Shown here in pieces: positions 1 through 8,448 of a DNA stretch of 17,615 nucleotides. Every line of letters begins with the position of its first letter. The first letter of the stretch is position 1. The notes below the pieces were generated by a model that ran no database searches, was not told the origin of the DNA, and worked only from the letters and a program-made list of their open reading frames with translations. This stretch comes from Actinomycetota bacterium (GTDB lineage: Bacteria; Actinomycetota; Humimicrobiia; Humimicrobiales; Humimicrobiaceae). The position numbers and the translations under genes are program-made. The stretch is from assembly GCA_003563375.1 (NCBI GenBank), contig PWSB01000031.1:1-17615 (forward strand), read 5' to 3'.

Positions 1-984
1 GCAAGCGCTTTGAAGCTAGCACAGAAAAGCCAGGTCCTGACCTATGAATTTGAAAATGTCCCTTACCGGACAGTATCTTTCCTGGAGGAGAAAGGTTACA
101 AAATCCTTCCTTCCTCCAAAAGCTTGAAAATAACCCAGGACAGGGTCAGGGAAAAAGAATTTCTCAGGTCTATCGGAGTGGCCACAGCAGGTTTTGCACC
201 GGTAGAAAACTATAAAGATTTAAAGGATGCTGCCGCAGAACAAGGAATACCAGGCATAATTAAAACCACCAGGGGAGGCTATGATGGAAAAGGCCAGATA
301 CCTTTAAGGAGCCAAAAAGACCTGTCAGCCACAGGCAAAAAAATGTTTTCAAAAAAAGGCTCCCAAAAATGGATATGGGAAAGGTTTATCCCCTTCAAAA
401 AAGAGATATCCGTCATATGCTCAAGATCTGAAGACGGTACGACCTCGGTTTTCCCTGTCTCGGAGAATATCCATGTGGATAATATACTATATATGACCAT
501 AGCTCCTGCGAGGATATCCTCCTATGCCCGAAAATCAGCTTATGGCATAGCCTCAAAAGTGATCGGAGAACTGGATGCAGTGGGGGTCATCGGTGTGGAG
601 ATGTTTCTTACCGCAGATGACCAGGTGCTGGTCAATGAAATAGCCCCCAGGGTCCATAATTCAGGGCACTACAGTATAGAGGCATGCCTTACCTCTCAGT
701 TCGAACAGCACATAAGGATGGTATGCGGCCTTCCCCAGGGCTCTACGAAGCTTCTTTCTTCTGCTGTTATGATAAATATACTGGGCCAAGATACAGATTC
801 CCAAGACCCTGTGCTCAAAGGTATTGAAAAAGCACTTGAGCTGGAGGGTGTCAACCTGCACCTGTACGGCAAAAAAAGTGTAAGGCCCGGAAGGAAGATG
901 GGCCATATCACGGTCCTCTCAGAAAATAGTGATATAGCTATAGAAACAGCTAAGAGGGCAAAAAACCTATTATACTGGGGCTGA
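1..984 (+). CDS. purK: PurK, N5-carboxyaminoimidazole ribonucleotide synthase (5' end cut by window)
   Basis: This ATP-grasp enzyme makes N5-CAIR from AIR, bicarbonate and ATP in de novo purine synthesis. The reading frame is open from base 1, and the visible 327 residues start just before the PurK signature TYEFENVP, which normally lies about 70-80 residues into the protein. The N-terminal nucleotide-fold part is therefore outside the window, and the TTG at position 10 is not the real start. Visible family features are the ATP-grasp segment KTTRGGYDGKGQ, the metal-binding loop VNEIAPRVHNSGHYSIEAC, and the C-terminal motif KKSVRPGRKMGHIT. It ends in TGA nine bases from the end of the oppositely oriented glgA, with no terminator hairpin between them. 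purE would be expected nearby upstream, outside the window. Identity is firm from motifs; the start is unknown. Confidence 0.95.
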   Translation, partial: ASALKLAQKSQVLTYEFENVPYRTVSFLEEKGYKILPSSKSLKITQDRVREKEFLRSIGVATAGFAPVENYKDLKDAAAEQGIPGIIKTTRGGYDGKGQIPLRSQKDLSATGKKMFSKKGSQKWIWERFIPFKKEISVICSRSEDGTTSVFPVSENIHVDNILYMTIAPARISSYARKSAYGIASKVIGELDAVGVIGVEMFLTADDQVLVNEIAPRVHNSGHYSIEACLTSQFEQHIRMVCGLPQGSTKLLSSAVMINILGQDTDSQDPVLKGIEKALELEGVNLHLYGKKSVRPGRKMGHITVLSENSDIAIETAKRAKNLLYWG

Positions 985-993
985 TAACAGGGC

Positions 994-2484
994 CTATTCC
1001 TTTATTATTGAGGAGTATAGTTTATGGTATTCATTTGCAGAATACTCCCAGGAGTAATCCTGCCTCATTGAGTTTTCCACTAGTGTTTTCCACAATTCTT
1101 TTTTCTTAAAGTAATGAAGGGCTGCTCTTAGGGCCCCCTCAAAGCCCTTAGCCGTATATTCATAAAATTTAAAGCCGGTCCCACCTGAAAGTATGTCTTT
1201 TTTTGAGCCAACAGCCCTTACGGTATCCGAAAGCCCTCCAGTATCATTTACCACCGGTATCGCTCCATATTTTAGGGCGATCAGCTGGCTTATCCCGCAA
1301 GGTTCATAAATTGAAGGCATTAAAAAAATATCTGTCCCTGAAAAAATCTCTTTTGCAAGCTCGTCTGAATAATCAATATTTATGGAGATGTTTTCCGAAA
1401 GGTTATTCAAGGCCGATATTCTTTTTTCATAATGCTCGTCACCCTTTCCAAGAAAAATGAAATAACCAAAATCTTTTTTCCATGACTTCTGGATAAAATC
1501 TATTAACAGGTCGATGCCTTTCTGGCTCGCCAGCCTGGAGATCATGGAAATAAGGGGTTTGTCCCCCTGCACTGTATCCGCTCCTAGGTATTTTTCTATG
1601 GCCTTTTTCTTGCAATTTCCCTTGCCGGCCATTTTTCCGGCTGAATACCTTAGCTCCCTGGCAGGGTTTAGATTGGGGTCCCATATATCATAGTCCACAC
1701 CGTTTATGATACCTGACATATCCTCTTTTCTTTTGTTTAAAACCCCTTCTAAACCATGCCCGTTTGGAAATATTAATATCTCTTTGGAGTAGGCAGGGCT
1801 GACTGTGGTTACTTTATCAGAATAGAGGATGCCTCCCTTCATAAAATTTATTTTCCCATGGTACTCCAACCTATCCATTGAATAATACCTGTTTATAAAA
1901 TCATCAAACTCCAATGCATCCTTTTCATAGATCCCCTGGTATGCCGGGTTGTGAATGGTGAACACCGTCCTGCTGTTTTTAAAAAATTCAGCCTCCGGGT
2001 ATCTGCTATTTTTATAGTAGTCCAGAAACACTGGGGTCAATCCGCAATGGTAATCATTTAAGTGTATTATATCCGGTACAAAATTTATCTGTTCCAGGGC
2101 ATTTAGTATAGACGCTGAAAAAAAACAGAACCTCAGTGCATTATCCTTGTAGTCCCTCCTGGGAGGGCCGTAGACATGTTTGCGGTTGAACAGATCGTCA
2201 TTTTTTATAAAATAAAAAGGGGTCCTGTTGTATTCTGTATAGTAAATGTCAAAAAAAATCTCTGTATTGCCAAGGGTCTGGTTTACGGAATCATGTATAA
2301 GTTTTACCCTGGCTTTTTTCTTTGGGGGTTTTAAGAATTCTTTTTTGAAAAAGGGAAGGACGACCCTGCAATCGATATGGGCTTTTCTAAGGGCTTTGGA
2401 AAGCCCGCCTATTACATCAGCCAAGCCTCCTGTTTTTACGAAGGGGACTGATTCTGTTGCACAAAGAGCTACTTTCATCCTCAT
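994..2484 (-). CDS. glgA: GlgA, glycogen (starch) synthase, GT5 family
   Basis: Glycogen synthase transfers glucose from ADP-glucose (or UDP-glucose) to the growing alpha-1,4-glucan in the cytoplasm. The 496 residues are close to the family's usual 480. The N-terminal Rossmann domain carries the sugar-nucleotide motif KTGGLADV (K17). The middle has GVDYDIWDP, and the C-terminal GT-B domain has SRLASQKG and the catalytic-site segment PSIYEPCGISQL followed by TGGLSDTV. ATG at 2484 is used; a second ATG two codons later (2478) is equally possible, because the only ribosome-site-like stretch (AAAGGG) sits 13 bases before the first ATG. It is the last gene of the long minus-strand run, 117 bases after purD, and may have its own promoter. 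No glgB or glgC is in the window, so the donor nucleotide cannot be inferred from neighbours. Confidence 0.95.
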   Translation of the reverse strand: MRMKVALCATESVPFVKTGGLADVIGGLSKALRKAHIDCRVVLPFFKKEFLKPPKKKARVKLIHDSVNQTLGNTEIFFDIYYTEYNRTPFYFIKNDDLFNRKHVYGPPRRDYKDNALRFCFFSASILNALEQINFVPDIIHLNDYHCGLTPVFLDYYKNSRYPEAEFFKNSRTVFTIHNPAYQGIYEKDALEFDDFINRYYSMDRLEYHGKINFMKGGILYSDKVTTVSPAYSKEILIFPNGHGLEGVLNKRKEDMSGIINGVDYDIWDPNLNPARELRYSAGKMAGKGNCKKKAIEKYLGADTVQGDKPLISMISRLASQKGIDLLIDFIQKSWKKDFGYFIFLGKGDEHYEKRISALNNLSENISINIDYSDELAKEIFSGTDIFLMPSIYEPCGISQLIALKYGAIPVVNDTGGLSDTVRAVGSKKDILSGGTGFKFYEYTAKGFEGALRAALHYFKKKELWKTLVENSMRQDYSWEYSANEYHKLYSSIIKE

Positions 2485-2541
2485 CTTAGATAGGCTGCCC
2501 TTTCAATTAAAATTATCCCAGTCAAAGATAAGGGTATCACC

Positions 2542-2569
2542 TGTATAAATAAGTTGGCAACCAAACCAA
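2542..2569 (-). promoter_or_regulatory. Possible promoter of glgA
   Basis: In the 117-base gap between purD and glgA the minus strand reads TTGGTT (2569-2564), 16 bases, then TATACA (2547-2542). This is a plausible sigma-70-type pair about 55-60 bases ahead of the glgA start. The score is only moderate, and the gap has no terminator for the upstream operon, so glgA may also be read through from purD. Confidence 0.3.
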
Positions 2570-2601
2570 ATTTTGAAGAAAAAAAATGTTGTTTTCCAAG
2601 G

Positions 2602-3885
2602 TCAGGCTTCTTCAGCCCTCAAGGCAATGTCTTTTCTAAACTGCATGCCGGAAAACCGTATCTTTTCTATGGCCGAATAAACCTTTTTTCTTGCAGAGGT
2701 AAAGGTCTCCGCTTTTCCCACTACTCCCAGTACTCTCCCCCCGTCAGTGACCAGCCTTCCCCCATCCATCCTGGTCCCCGAGTGAAAGATGAGTATATCC
2801 TCAAGGCCATGGCCATCAAGCCCTTCTATAATATCTCCCCTAGACGAGCTTTTAGGGTAGCCTTTGGATGCTAGGACCGCACAAACACCCCTGGAGTCTT
2901 CCCAGACCATGTTCTTTTTGGACAATGTCCCTTTGGTTGTGTCCAATAGATAAGGGACTATATCTTCTTTGAGCCGGGGAAGTATTGCCTGGGTCTCAGG
3001 GTCTCCGAACCTTACATTGTATTCAAGAAGGTAGGGTTCATGTTCACATATCATAAGTCCTGCATAAAGTACTCCCTGGTATCTAATATTTTCAGAATGC
3101 AGCCCCCTGCAGGTAGGGTAGATTATTTTTTCAAGTATCTTTTCCTTCAAGGCCTCTGACACAAAAGGAACCGGGCTGTAGCTTCCCATCCCACCTGTAT
3201 TGGGGCCCTTATCCCCATCGTAGATCCTTTTATAGTCCTGGGCAAGGTCCATGGGAAGGACAGATTCTCCGTCATATAGGCAAAGCAGTGAAACTTCATA
3301 ACCTGAGAGGAAATCTTCAATAATGACCTTTTTGGAAGCATCCCCGAACTTTTTCCTTAAAAGCAGGTCATCCAGGCAGGAAAGTGCCTCTTTTTTATTA
3401 CCTGCAATAATCACTCCCTTCCCGGCGGCCAGCCCGTCTGCCTTTAAGACCTTAGGGTAGCTTTTATCATCCAGGCCGTTTAGGTGGTCTCTGGCTTTTT
3501 CGTAATCTTCTTGCCCGAACTCAACCCCCTCAGCGGTAGGGATACCGTATTTGTTAGAGATCCTCTTGGTAAAAACCTTGCTTCCTTCAAGCATTGCAGC
3601 CTTTTTTCGGGGCCCAAAGATTACCAGCCCCCTGTCTTGGAAATAATCAGCTATGCCTTTTACCAGAGGAGCTTCCGGCCCTACTACGGTAAGGCTGATG
3701 CCCTCCTTTTGGCAGAAAGCAGCTAGTGCTTTGAAGTCCTCCGGCCCTATATCCACGCATTCGGCTACATCCGCCATCCCCGAATTTCCCGGAGCTACAT
3801 AAACCTTGTCGACCAAAGTGCTTTTGGATATCTTCCAGGCTAGGCAATGTTCCCTGCCACCGCTTCCTATCACTAAGACTTTCAT
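2602..3885 (-). CDS. purD: PurD, phosphoribosylamine--glycine ligase (GAR synthetase)
   Basis: PurD joins glycine to 5-phosphoribosylamine using ATP, the second step of de novo purine synthesis. The 427 residues match the usual length. Visible motifs are the N-terminal VIGSGGREH loop (residues 5-13), the ATP-grasp segment VLKADGLAAGKG (about 145-156), the signature GDKGPNTGGMGSYSP, and the C-terminal metal site LLEYNVRFGDPETQ. The ATG at 3885 is preceded by a strong G-rich ribosome site (GGGGGAGG, three bases before the ATG). It lies 13 bases after purA, so the two are almost certainly co-transcribed. One small departure is Cys14 where the common sequence has Ala (GREHALAW). Function is secure. 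Confidence 0.97.
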   Translation of the reverse strand: MKVLVIGSGGREHCLAWKISKSTLVDKVYVAPGNSGMADVAECVDIGPEDFKALAAFCQKEGISLTVVGPEAPLVKGIADYFQDRGLVIFGPRKKAAMLEGSKVFTKRISNKYGIPTAEGVEFGQEDYEKARDHLNGLDDKSYPKVLKADGLAAGKGVIIAGNKKEALSCLDDLLLRKKFGDASKKVIIEDFLSGYEVSLLCLYDGESVLPMDLAQDYKRIYDGDKGPNTGGMGSYSPVPFVSEALKEKILEKIIYPTCRGLHSENIRYQGVLYAGLMICEHEPYLLEYNVRFGDPETQAILPRLKEDIVPYLLDTTKGTLSKKNMVWEDSRGVCAVLASKGYPKSSSRGDIIEGLDGHGLEDILIFHSGTRMDGGRLVTDGGRVLGVVGKAETFTSARKKVYSAIEKIRFSGMQFRKDIALRAEEA

Positions 3886-3898
3886 GGGCCTCCCCCGT

Positions 3899-5221
3899 CT
3901 ATATTATTGCTGTAAAGCCAAGGTCGAATGCTTGGCTCTTGAAGCTGTCATCCCTTATTATTATCTGGTCTCTTTCAGGACCCACGCTTATCATCGATAC
4001 GGGGACCTTTACAAGCTCTTCTATCCTTTCCACATAACGCTTTACAGGTTTTGGAAGATCGTTGAAATCCCTGATGTTGCCAAGATCATTTTTCCAGCCA
4101 GGCATGGTCTCATAGAGGGGCTCGCATTTATGGAGGATGGTCTGATGGCTGGGAAGCTTTCTGTATACCTTACCCTTATACCTGTAACCGGTACAGATTT
4201 TTATTTCTTCCAGTCCTGTAAGCACATCCAGTTTTGTGAGCACCATGCTGTCCAGCTGGTTTAACATGGCTGAATAGCCAAGTATCATCGCATCCAGCCA
4301 GCCGCATCTGCGGGCCCTTCCGGTGGTGGTGCCATACTCTTTTCCCTTCTCCCTCATAAAATTGCCTACTTCACTTTCTTCTTCAGTGGGAAAAGGCCCT
4401 GAGCCTACTCTGGTGGTATAGGCTTTTGCCACTCCAAGCACTTCATCGATCCTGCCGGGCCCTATGCCGGCCCCTATATAAGCGCTGCTGGCAAGGGTGC
4501 AGGAAGAAGTCACAAATGGATAAGTGCCGTAATCAATATCAAGCATGGTCCCCTGGGCACCCTCCAGGAGTACTTTCCGGTTGGCATCAAGCGCCCTGTT
4601 TAAAACAATGGAGGTGTCCACGATATATTTTCCGATCTCTTCTTTGTATTTGCAGTATTGGTCAAAGACCTCTTCCGGCACAAGGGGGTCCATCCCATAC
4701 ACCTTGGTCAGTATTGAATTTTTAATCTTTAAAGCTTCTTTTAGCTTAGTCCTGAATATCTTCAGGTCCAGAAGGTCCTGGGCGCGTATTCCTGCCCTTG
4801 CCGCTTTGTCTGCATACACAGGCCCTATCCCCTTGTGAGTGGTGCCGATCTTGGACTTTCCAAGTTTACTTTCGGCAGCTTTATCCAGTAATATATGGTA
4901 AGGCATTATGAGATGGGCATTGCAGCTGATCTTTAGATTATCGGTGCTGATGCCCCTTGAATTAAGTTCTTTGATCTCATCTATCAGGACCCCTGGATTT
5001 ACAACCACCCCATTCCCTATGATGCAGCCGACCTGTGGATAAAAGATTCCTGAAGGTATAAGGTGGAGCTTAAACTCCTTATCCTTTAAAACAACCGTGT
5101 GCCCTGCATTATCGCCGCCCTGAAACCTTACTACAAAATCCATGCTCCGGGCAAGCAGGTCAGTTATCCGCCCTTTTCCTTCATCACCCCACTGGGTTCC
5201 CACTATTGCTATGCTTGCCAT
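3899..5221 (-). CDS. purA: PurA, adenylosuccinate synthetase
   Basis: PurA condenses IMP with aspartate using GTP to give adenylosuccinate, the first committed step to AMP. The 440 residues are near the usual 430. The catalytic P-loop GDEGKG begins at residue 12, placing catalytic Asp13, and NAGHT places His41, both at the classical positions. IGTTHKGIGP and the IMP-binding segment VTSSCTLAS also match. The GDEGKG loop is followed by R where K is more common. The ATG at 5221 has GGAG six bases upstream and overlaps the last 13 bases of dnaB, indicating translational coupling. The dnaB-purA adjacency is also known from Bacillus. Confidence 0.97.
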   Translation of the reverse strand: MASIAIVGTQWGDEGKGRITDLLARSMDFVVRFQGGDNAGHTVVLKDKEFKLHLIPSGIFYPQVGCIIGNGVVVNPGVLIDEIKELNSRGISTDNLKISCNAHLIMPYHILLDKAAESKLGKSKIGTTHKGIGPVYADKAARAGIRAQDLLDLKIFRTKLKEALKIKNSILTKVYGMDPLVPEEVFDQYCKYKEEIGKYIVDTSIVLNRALDANRKVLLEGAQGTMLDIDYGTYPFVTSSCTLASSAYIGAGIGPGRIDEVLGVAKAYTTRVGSGPFPTEEESEVGNFMREKGKEYGTTTGRARRCGWLDAMILGYSAMLNQLDSMVLTKLDVLTGLEEIKICTGYRYKGKVYRKLPSHQTILHKCEPLYETMPGWKNDLGNIRDFNDLPKPVKRYVERIEELVKVPVSMISVGPERDQIIIRDDSFKSQAFDLGFTAII

Positions 5222-6624
5222 TTATCTCTCCTATTTCTTTCATTTTTTTTGCTTAAATTCCTGAAAAGTGCATATTCTTTATAAAAATTGAGGCTGAGCC
5301 TTGCTGTAGGACCGTTCCTGTGTTTGGCTATGTCTAGCTCCGCAATCCCCTTTTCCTTGCTGTTAGGGTCATAATATTCATCCCTGTATATAAACATGAC
5401 CAGATCCGCATCCTGCTCGATTGCCCCGGATTCACGAAGGTCTGCAAGCAGAGGCCTTTTTTTATCCCTTTTCTCAACTTCCCGGGAAAGCTGTGATACG
5501 GCTATCACTGGTATGTTCAGTTCCTTTGCTATCCCTTTGAGGTTCCTTGATATCTCGGTTATCTCCAGCACCCTGTTATCCCTGTAGTTTGAGCCTGAGG
5601 ACATAAGCTGGAGATAATCGACTATAAGGAGTTTGATTCCGTATGAGCTTACAAGCATCCTGGCCCTTGACCTCAGGTCCATCACCGTCAAAAATGCAGT
5701 ATCATCGATATATAGCGTACTTTCAGCAAGCTTTTCTATTGAGCTGGCAAGTTTTGGCCACTCGTCATCCCTCAGGTTCCCGGATCTTAGGCGGTGGAGG
5801 TCTATCTTAGCTTCTGCGCATATAAGCCTCTGGGCGATCTGCTGCTTTGACATCTCCAATGAAAATATAGCAACAGGTTTTTTTTGGTCCATAGCCACAT
5901 GTTTGGCCACACAAAGGGCAAAAGAAGTCTTACCCATGCCGGGCCTGGCCGCTACTACTATCAGGTCCGAATTCTGCAGGCCTGAGGTTTTTTTGTCCAC
6001 ATCCACAAAACCGGTGGGTATTCCTATGACATCAGATTTTTTCTCATAAAGATGTTCGACCTGTTCGTAAACTTCGGATAATATCTCTTTCATAGGCGAT
6101 ATCCTTGAGCCGTCGCTTCCTTTGTTAAAATCCTGGTAGACGGAGAATATGAGCTGCTGGGCCTTGTCTATGGCATTAGCAAGATTGTCGGGTATCTCGT
6201 AACCCATTGTGGCGATCTCGGTAGCCGCATAAATCAACCGCCTTAAGATATGATTATGGTTTACGATCTGGGCATAATAAGATGCATTAGATGCAAGGGG
6301 GATGTTGCTTATCAGGGAATGTATAAAAGTCTTGCCTCCTACTTCCACCAGTTTGCCATTCTTCTCAAGGTGGTCAGCCAGGGTAATGGCATCAACAGGC
6401 TCTCCCTGCGTATATAGTTCTATTATCCCCTCATATATACTCTGATTGGTCTTCCTGTAAAAGGAATTCGGTATTATTATCTCCACTGTCTGGCCTATGG
6501 CCTCTCTTGCCACCAGCATAGCCCCCAGCAATGACTCCTCGGCTTCAATATTGTATGGAGGTATCCTCTCCAGCTTGGATGTGTCTATGGGAGTGGGCTG
6601 TCCTCCACCTTTTGGATAATACAT
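5209..6624 (-). CDS. dnaB: DnaB, replicative DNA helicase
   Basis: This is the hexameric 5'-3' helicase that unwinds DNA at the replication fork. The 471 residues show the N-terminal helical domain from IPPYNIEAEESLLG (about residue 21) and a linker near 165-200. The RecA-like ATPase follows: Walker A RPGMGKTS (227-234), SLEMS (255-259), Walker B LLIVDYLQLM (Asp336), SQLSREVEKR, RESGAIEQDAD (397-407) and KHRNGPT (434-440). There is no intein, although DnaB is a frequent intein site. The start lies five bases after the rplI stop. No clear ribosome site precedes it, so translation is probably coupled to rplI. An extra hydrophilic N-terminal stretch of about 18 residues (YYPKGGGQPTP) precedes the conserved domain. 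Confidence 0.97.
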   Translation of the reverse strand: MYYPKGGGQPTPIDTSKLERIPPYNIEAEESLLGAMLVAREAIGQTVEIIIPNSFYRKTNQSIYEGIIELYTQGEPVDAITLADHLEKNGKLVEVGGKTFIHSLISNIPLASNASYYAQIVNHNHILRRLIYAATEIATMGYEIPDNLANAIDKAQQLIFSVYQDFNKGSDGSRISPMKEILSEVYEQVEHLYEKKSDVIGIPTGFVDVDKKTSGLQNSDLIVVAARPGMGKTSFALCVAKHVAMDQKKPVAIFSLEMSKQQIAQRLICAEAKIDLHRLRSGNLRDDEWPKLASSIEKLAESTLYIDDTAFLTVMDLRSRARMLVSSYGIKLLIVDYLQLMSSGSNYRDNRVLEITEISRNLKGIAKELNIPVIAVSQLSREVEKRDKKRPLLADLRESGAIEQDADLVMFIYRDEYYDPNSKEKGIAELDIAKHRNGPTARLSLNFYKEYALFRNLSKKNERNRRDKWQA

Positions 6625-6629
6625 AATCT

Positions 6630-7130
6630 TTATTCTTTATCTTCTGCTACTACTTCTTCTTCTTCTTGCTTAGCTTCAGGTTCGGTTTCTCCTTCAAGAT
6701 TGACCTTTACGCTAACCTTCACATCCTTGTAAAGCTTTATATCGATATCAAAAGATCCTACTTCTTTTAAGTGCTCCTCAAGGTCGATCTTTTTCTTGTC
6801 TACCTCTATATTTTTTTCCTCCGCGATCTTGTCAGCTATATCTTTATTGGTTATGGATCCGTAAAGTTTTCCTTCTTCGCTTGTCTTTACCTTAAAGGTT
6901 ATCTCCATATCCGAAAGCTGCTCAGCCAGCTTTTTAGCCTCTCCGATGTTCTTTGCTTCTATCTTCTGGAGAGACTTCTTTACCAGTTCCATCTGTTTTA
7001 CATTTCCCCTTGTTGCTTGGACCGCAATTCCCTTGGGAATAAGATAATTGGTTGCATACCCGTCCTTGACGTTTACAACCTCTCCTATTTCCCCAAGGTT
7101 TTCCTGATATTTTTTAAGTATTACTTTCAA
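6630..7130 (-). CDS. rplI: Ribosomal protein bL9 with acidic C-terminal tail
   Basis: bL9 binds 23S rRNA at the base of the L1 stalk and helps keep the reading frame. The N-terminal domain is intact: MKVILKKYQENLGEIGEVV, then VKDGYATNYLIPKGIA, which is the rRNA-binding loop. The start codon is TTG. It is fixed by the conserved MKVIL start and by a full AGGAGG (7141-7136) five bases upstream. At 166 residues it is about 18 longer than typical bL9, because of a very acidic Glu-rich tail from about residue 146 (QEEEEVVAEDKE). Such tails occur in some lineages and their role is not known to me. Confidence 0.97.
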   Translation of the reverse strand: MKVILKKYQENLGEIGEVVNVKDGYATNYLIPKGIAVQATRGNVKQMELVKKSLQKIEAKNIGEAKKLAEQLSDMEITFKVKTSEEGKLYGSITNKDIADKIAEEKNIEVDKKKIDLEEHLKEVGSFDIDIKLYKDVKVSVKVNLEGETEPEAKQEEEEVVAEDKE

Positions 7131-7135
7131 ATCTT

Positions 7136-7141
7136 CCTCCT
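7136..7141 (-). promoter_or_regulatory. Ribosome binding site that fixes the rplI TTG start
   Basis: The minus strand reads AGGAGG at 7141-7136, five bases before the TTG at 7130. This perfect Shine-Dalgarno sequence supports TTG as the true start rather than any ATG. Confidence 0.85.
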
Positions 7142-7153
7142 AAGATGATTTTT

Positions 7154-8137
7154 TCATTCCCTTTTAAGCCTTCTTAAGTTCACCCATATATCCAGCAAGC
7201 CCAATATGGGAGCTATAAGTACCAGGCCGAAAAAGAAAGCCAGAACTGTTAAAATGATTATACGCCATATAAGTTGTATCCTGAACCTGTTAAAGAGGCC
7301 CCATAGGACCGCCAGGCCCAATATAAAATAAATAAAGACAAAGACCAGGAGAAGGTTCGCCCCCAGTACATAAAAAAATGTGTCTGCTCCGAAATCTATA
7401 AATGATGGGACCAGGATGACCACTATCCCCGCAATTACCCCCCACACATAGAACCAGGGCAGGTCCCATTTTCCAAAAGATGGAAGTTTTTTTAACCTGA
7501 TTCCATATTTTTGGCCCAGCCAGGCACTGAAGGCATAGTTTATGATCCCCGCAAAGCCCATAACAGCTATCCACATCCCTGGCATCATATAAGGGATATA
7601 GAAAAGAACCCTTTGGGTCTGCTCTAAAACCCCGCTTATCTGCTCGCTTCCAAGGCCCATCATCCTTCCATAGGCTAGCAATGCCGCATCCTCTTCCAAC
7701 TGGCCGATATAGATACGGTAGGTCTCCACAAACCTTGAAGCAAGGTTTATCCCGCTGGCCAAAGAGCCAAGCAGCAGATACAACAAGCCTGCTCCCGTAA
7801 AAATTAAAGATATATATATAATATATCTTCCCGCCGGTGCGTTTTCCTCCTCAAGCCTCTTGTAGGTGAAGGCGGCTCCGATTATTGCAGCCATTATAAC
7901 GGCGCCAAGAACAGGGTCAAAGAACAACAGTACCAGGGTGCCTAAAACAGCGCAGATTACCCCATCCCTTTTTCTGCCAGTCAAGACCAGAAGGGTGGCC
8001 GGCAGGGGCATAAGCGCCCATCCTAGATACCCTATTAAGGGCACCAGGAATGCAATGACCACCGCAATCAGGGTAAGCAATGAAAGCAGAAAAAAATTTA
8101 ATCTTTTCTCTGTCTTATTTAAATTATCAAAGGACAT
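7154..8137 (-). CDS. DUF2232 (YybS-like) integral membrane protein
   Basis: This is a polytopic membrane protein of the DUF2232/YybS family, whose biochemical role is not established. The 327 residues hold about eight hydrophobic segments. The first pair begins near residue 14 (FFLLSLLTLIAVVIAFLVPL), with further segments near 58-90, 105-130, 180-210, 225-245, 255-275 and 285-315. Family assignment rests on this membrane layout and on its position between rpsR and rplI, where yybS is found in Firmicutes. There is no good ribosome site before the ATG at 8137, which follows rpsR by 13 bases, so translation may be coupled. The partner gene usually found between yybS and rplI, gdpP, is absent here. 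Confidence 0.8.
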   Translation of the reverse strand: MSFDNLNKTEKRLNFFLLSLLTLIAVVIAFLVPLIGYLGWALMPLPATLLVLTGRKRDGVICAVLGTLVLLFFDPVLGAVIMAAIIGAAFTYKRLEEENAPAGRYIIYISLIFTGAGLLYLLLGSLASGINLASRFVETYRIYIGQLEEDAALLAYGRMMGLGSEQISGVLEQTQRVLFYIPYMMPGMWIAVMGFAGIINYAFSAWLGQKYGIRLKKLPSFGKWDLPWFYVWGVIAGIVVILVPSFIDFGADTFFYVLGANLLLVFVFIYFILGLAVLWGLFNRFRIQLIWRIIILTVLAFFFGLVLIAPILGLLDIWVNLRRLKRE

Positions 8138-8150
8138 TTAAAAAACAAGC

Positions 8151-8420
8151 CTATCTTTTGTAATAAGGCAATAATGCCAGTTCCCTGGCTCTTTTAACAG
8201 CAATGGCCACTTTCCTCTGGTGCTGGACACAATTACCGCTAGACCTTTTTGGCCTGATCTTACCCTTGTCTGAGACAAATTTCCTTAAGACTTTTGCATT
8301 TTTGTAATCTATTTCATCTATGTTTTCTTTACAAAAGAAGCAGTATCTCTTCCTCTGTTTTAAGGCAAGAGCGGCAGCTGCTTCTTTTTTTCTATCTTGT
8401 TTTCTTTTTTTCTTTCCCAA
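8151..8420 (-). CDS. rpsR: Ribosomal protein bS18
   Basis: bS18 pairs with bS6 on the platform of the small subunit. The 89 residues contain the core signature IDYKNAKVLRKFVSDKGKI and the C-terminal HQRKVAIAVKRARELALLPY. It appears to be the zinc-binding form, with CFFC near residues 27-30 and a further Cys in SGNCVQHQ. The N-terminus is a Lys/Arg-rich stretch of about 23 residues. The start is TTG at 8420, supported by AAGGAG (8434-8429) eight bases upstream. It lies 28 bases after ssb in the conserved rpsF-ssb-rpsR order. Confidence 0.97.
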   Translation of the reverse strand: MGKKKRKQDRKKEAAAALALKQRKRYCFFCKENIDEIDYKNAKVLRKFVSDKGKIRPKRSSGNCVQHQRKVAIAVKRARELALLPYYKR

Positions 8421-8448
8421 TTAAAACACTCCTTATTAAAGTTAGTTT

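Noticed and set aside
10..12. TTG at position 10 as the start of purK.
   Set aside because: The frame is open to base 1 and about 70 N-terminal residues of the family are missing, so the gene begins outside the window.
985..993. Shared terminator between purK and glgA.
   Set aside because: Only nine bases lie between the stops and no stem with a T run is visible around them.
2554..2874. A plus-strand open frame of about 106 codons across the purD 3' end.
   Set aside because: It is mostly antisense to purD, resembles no family I know and has no ribosome site; purD is certain.
5209..6624. Possible intein in dnaB, a common insertion site.
   Set aside because: The ATPase motifs are contiguous and the protein is of normal length, so no intein is present.
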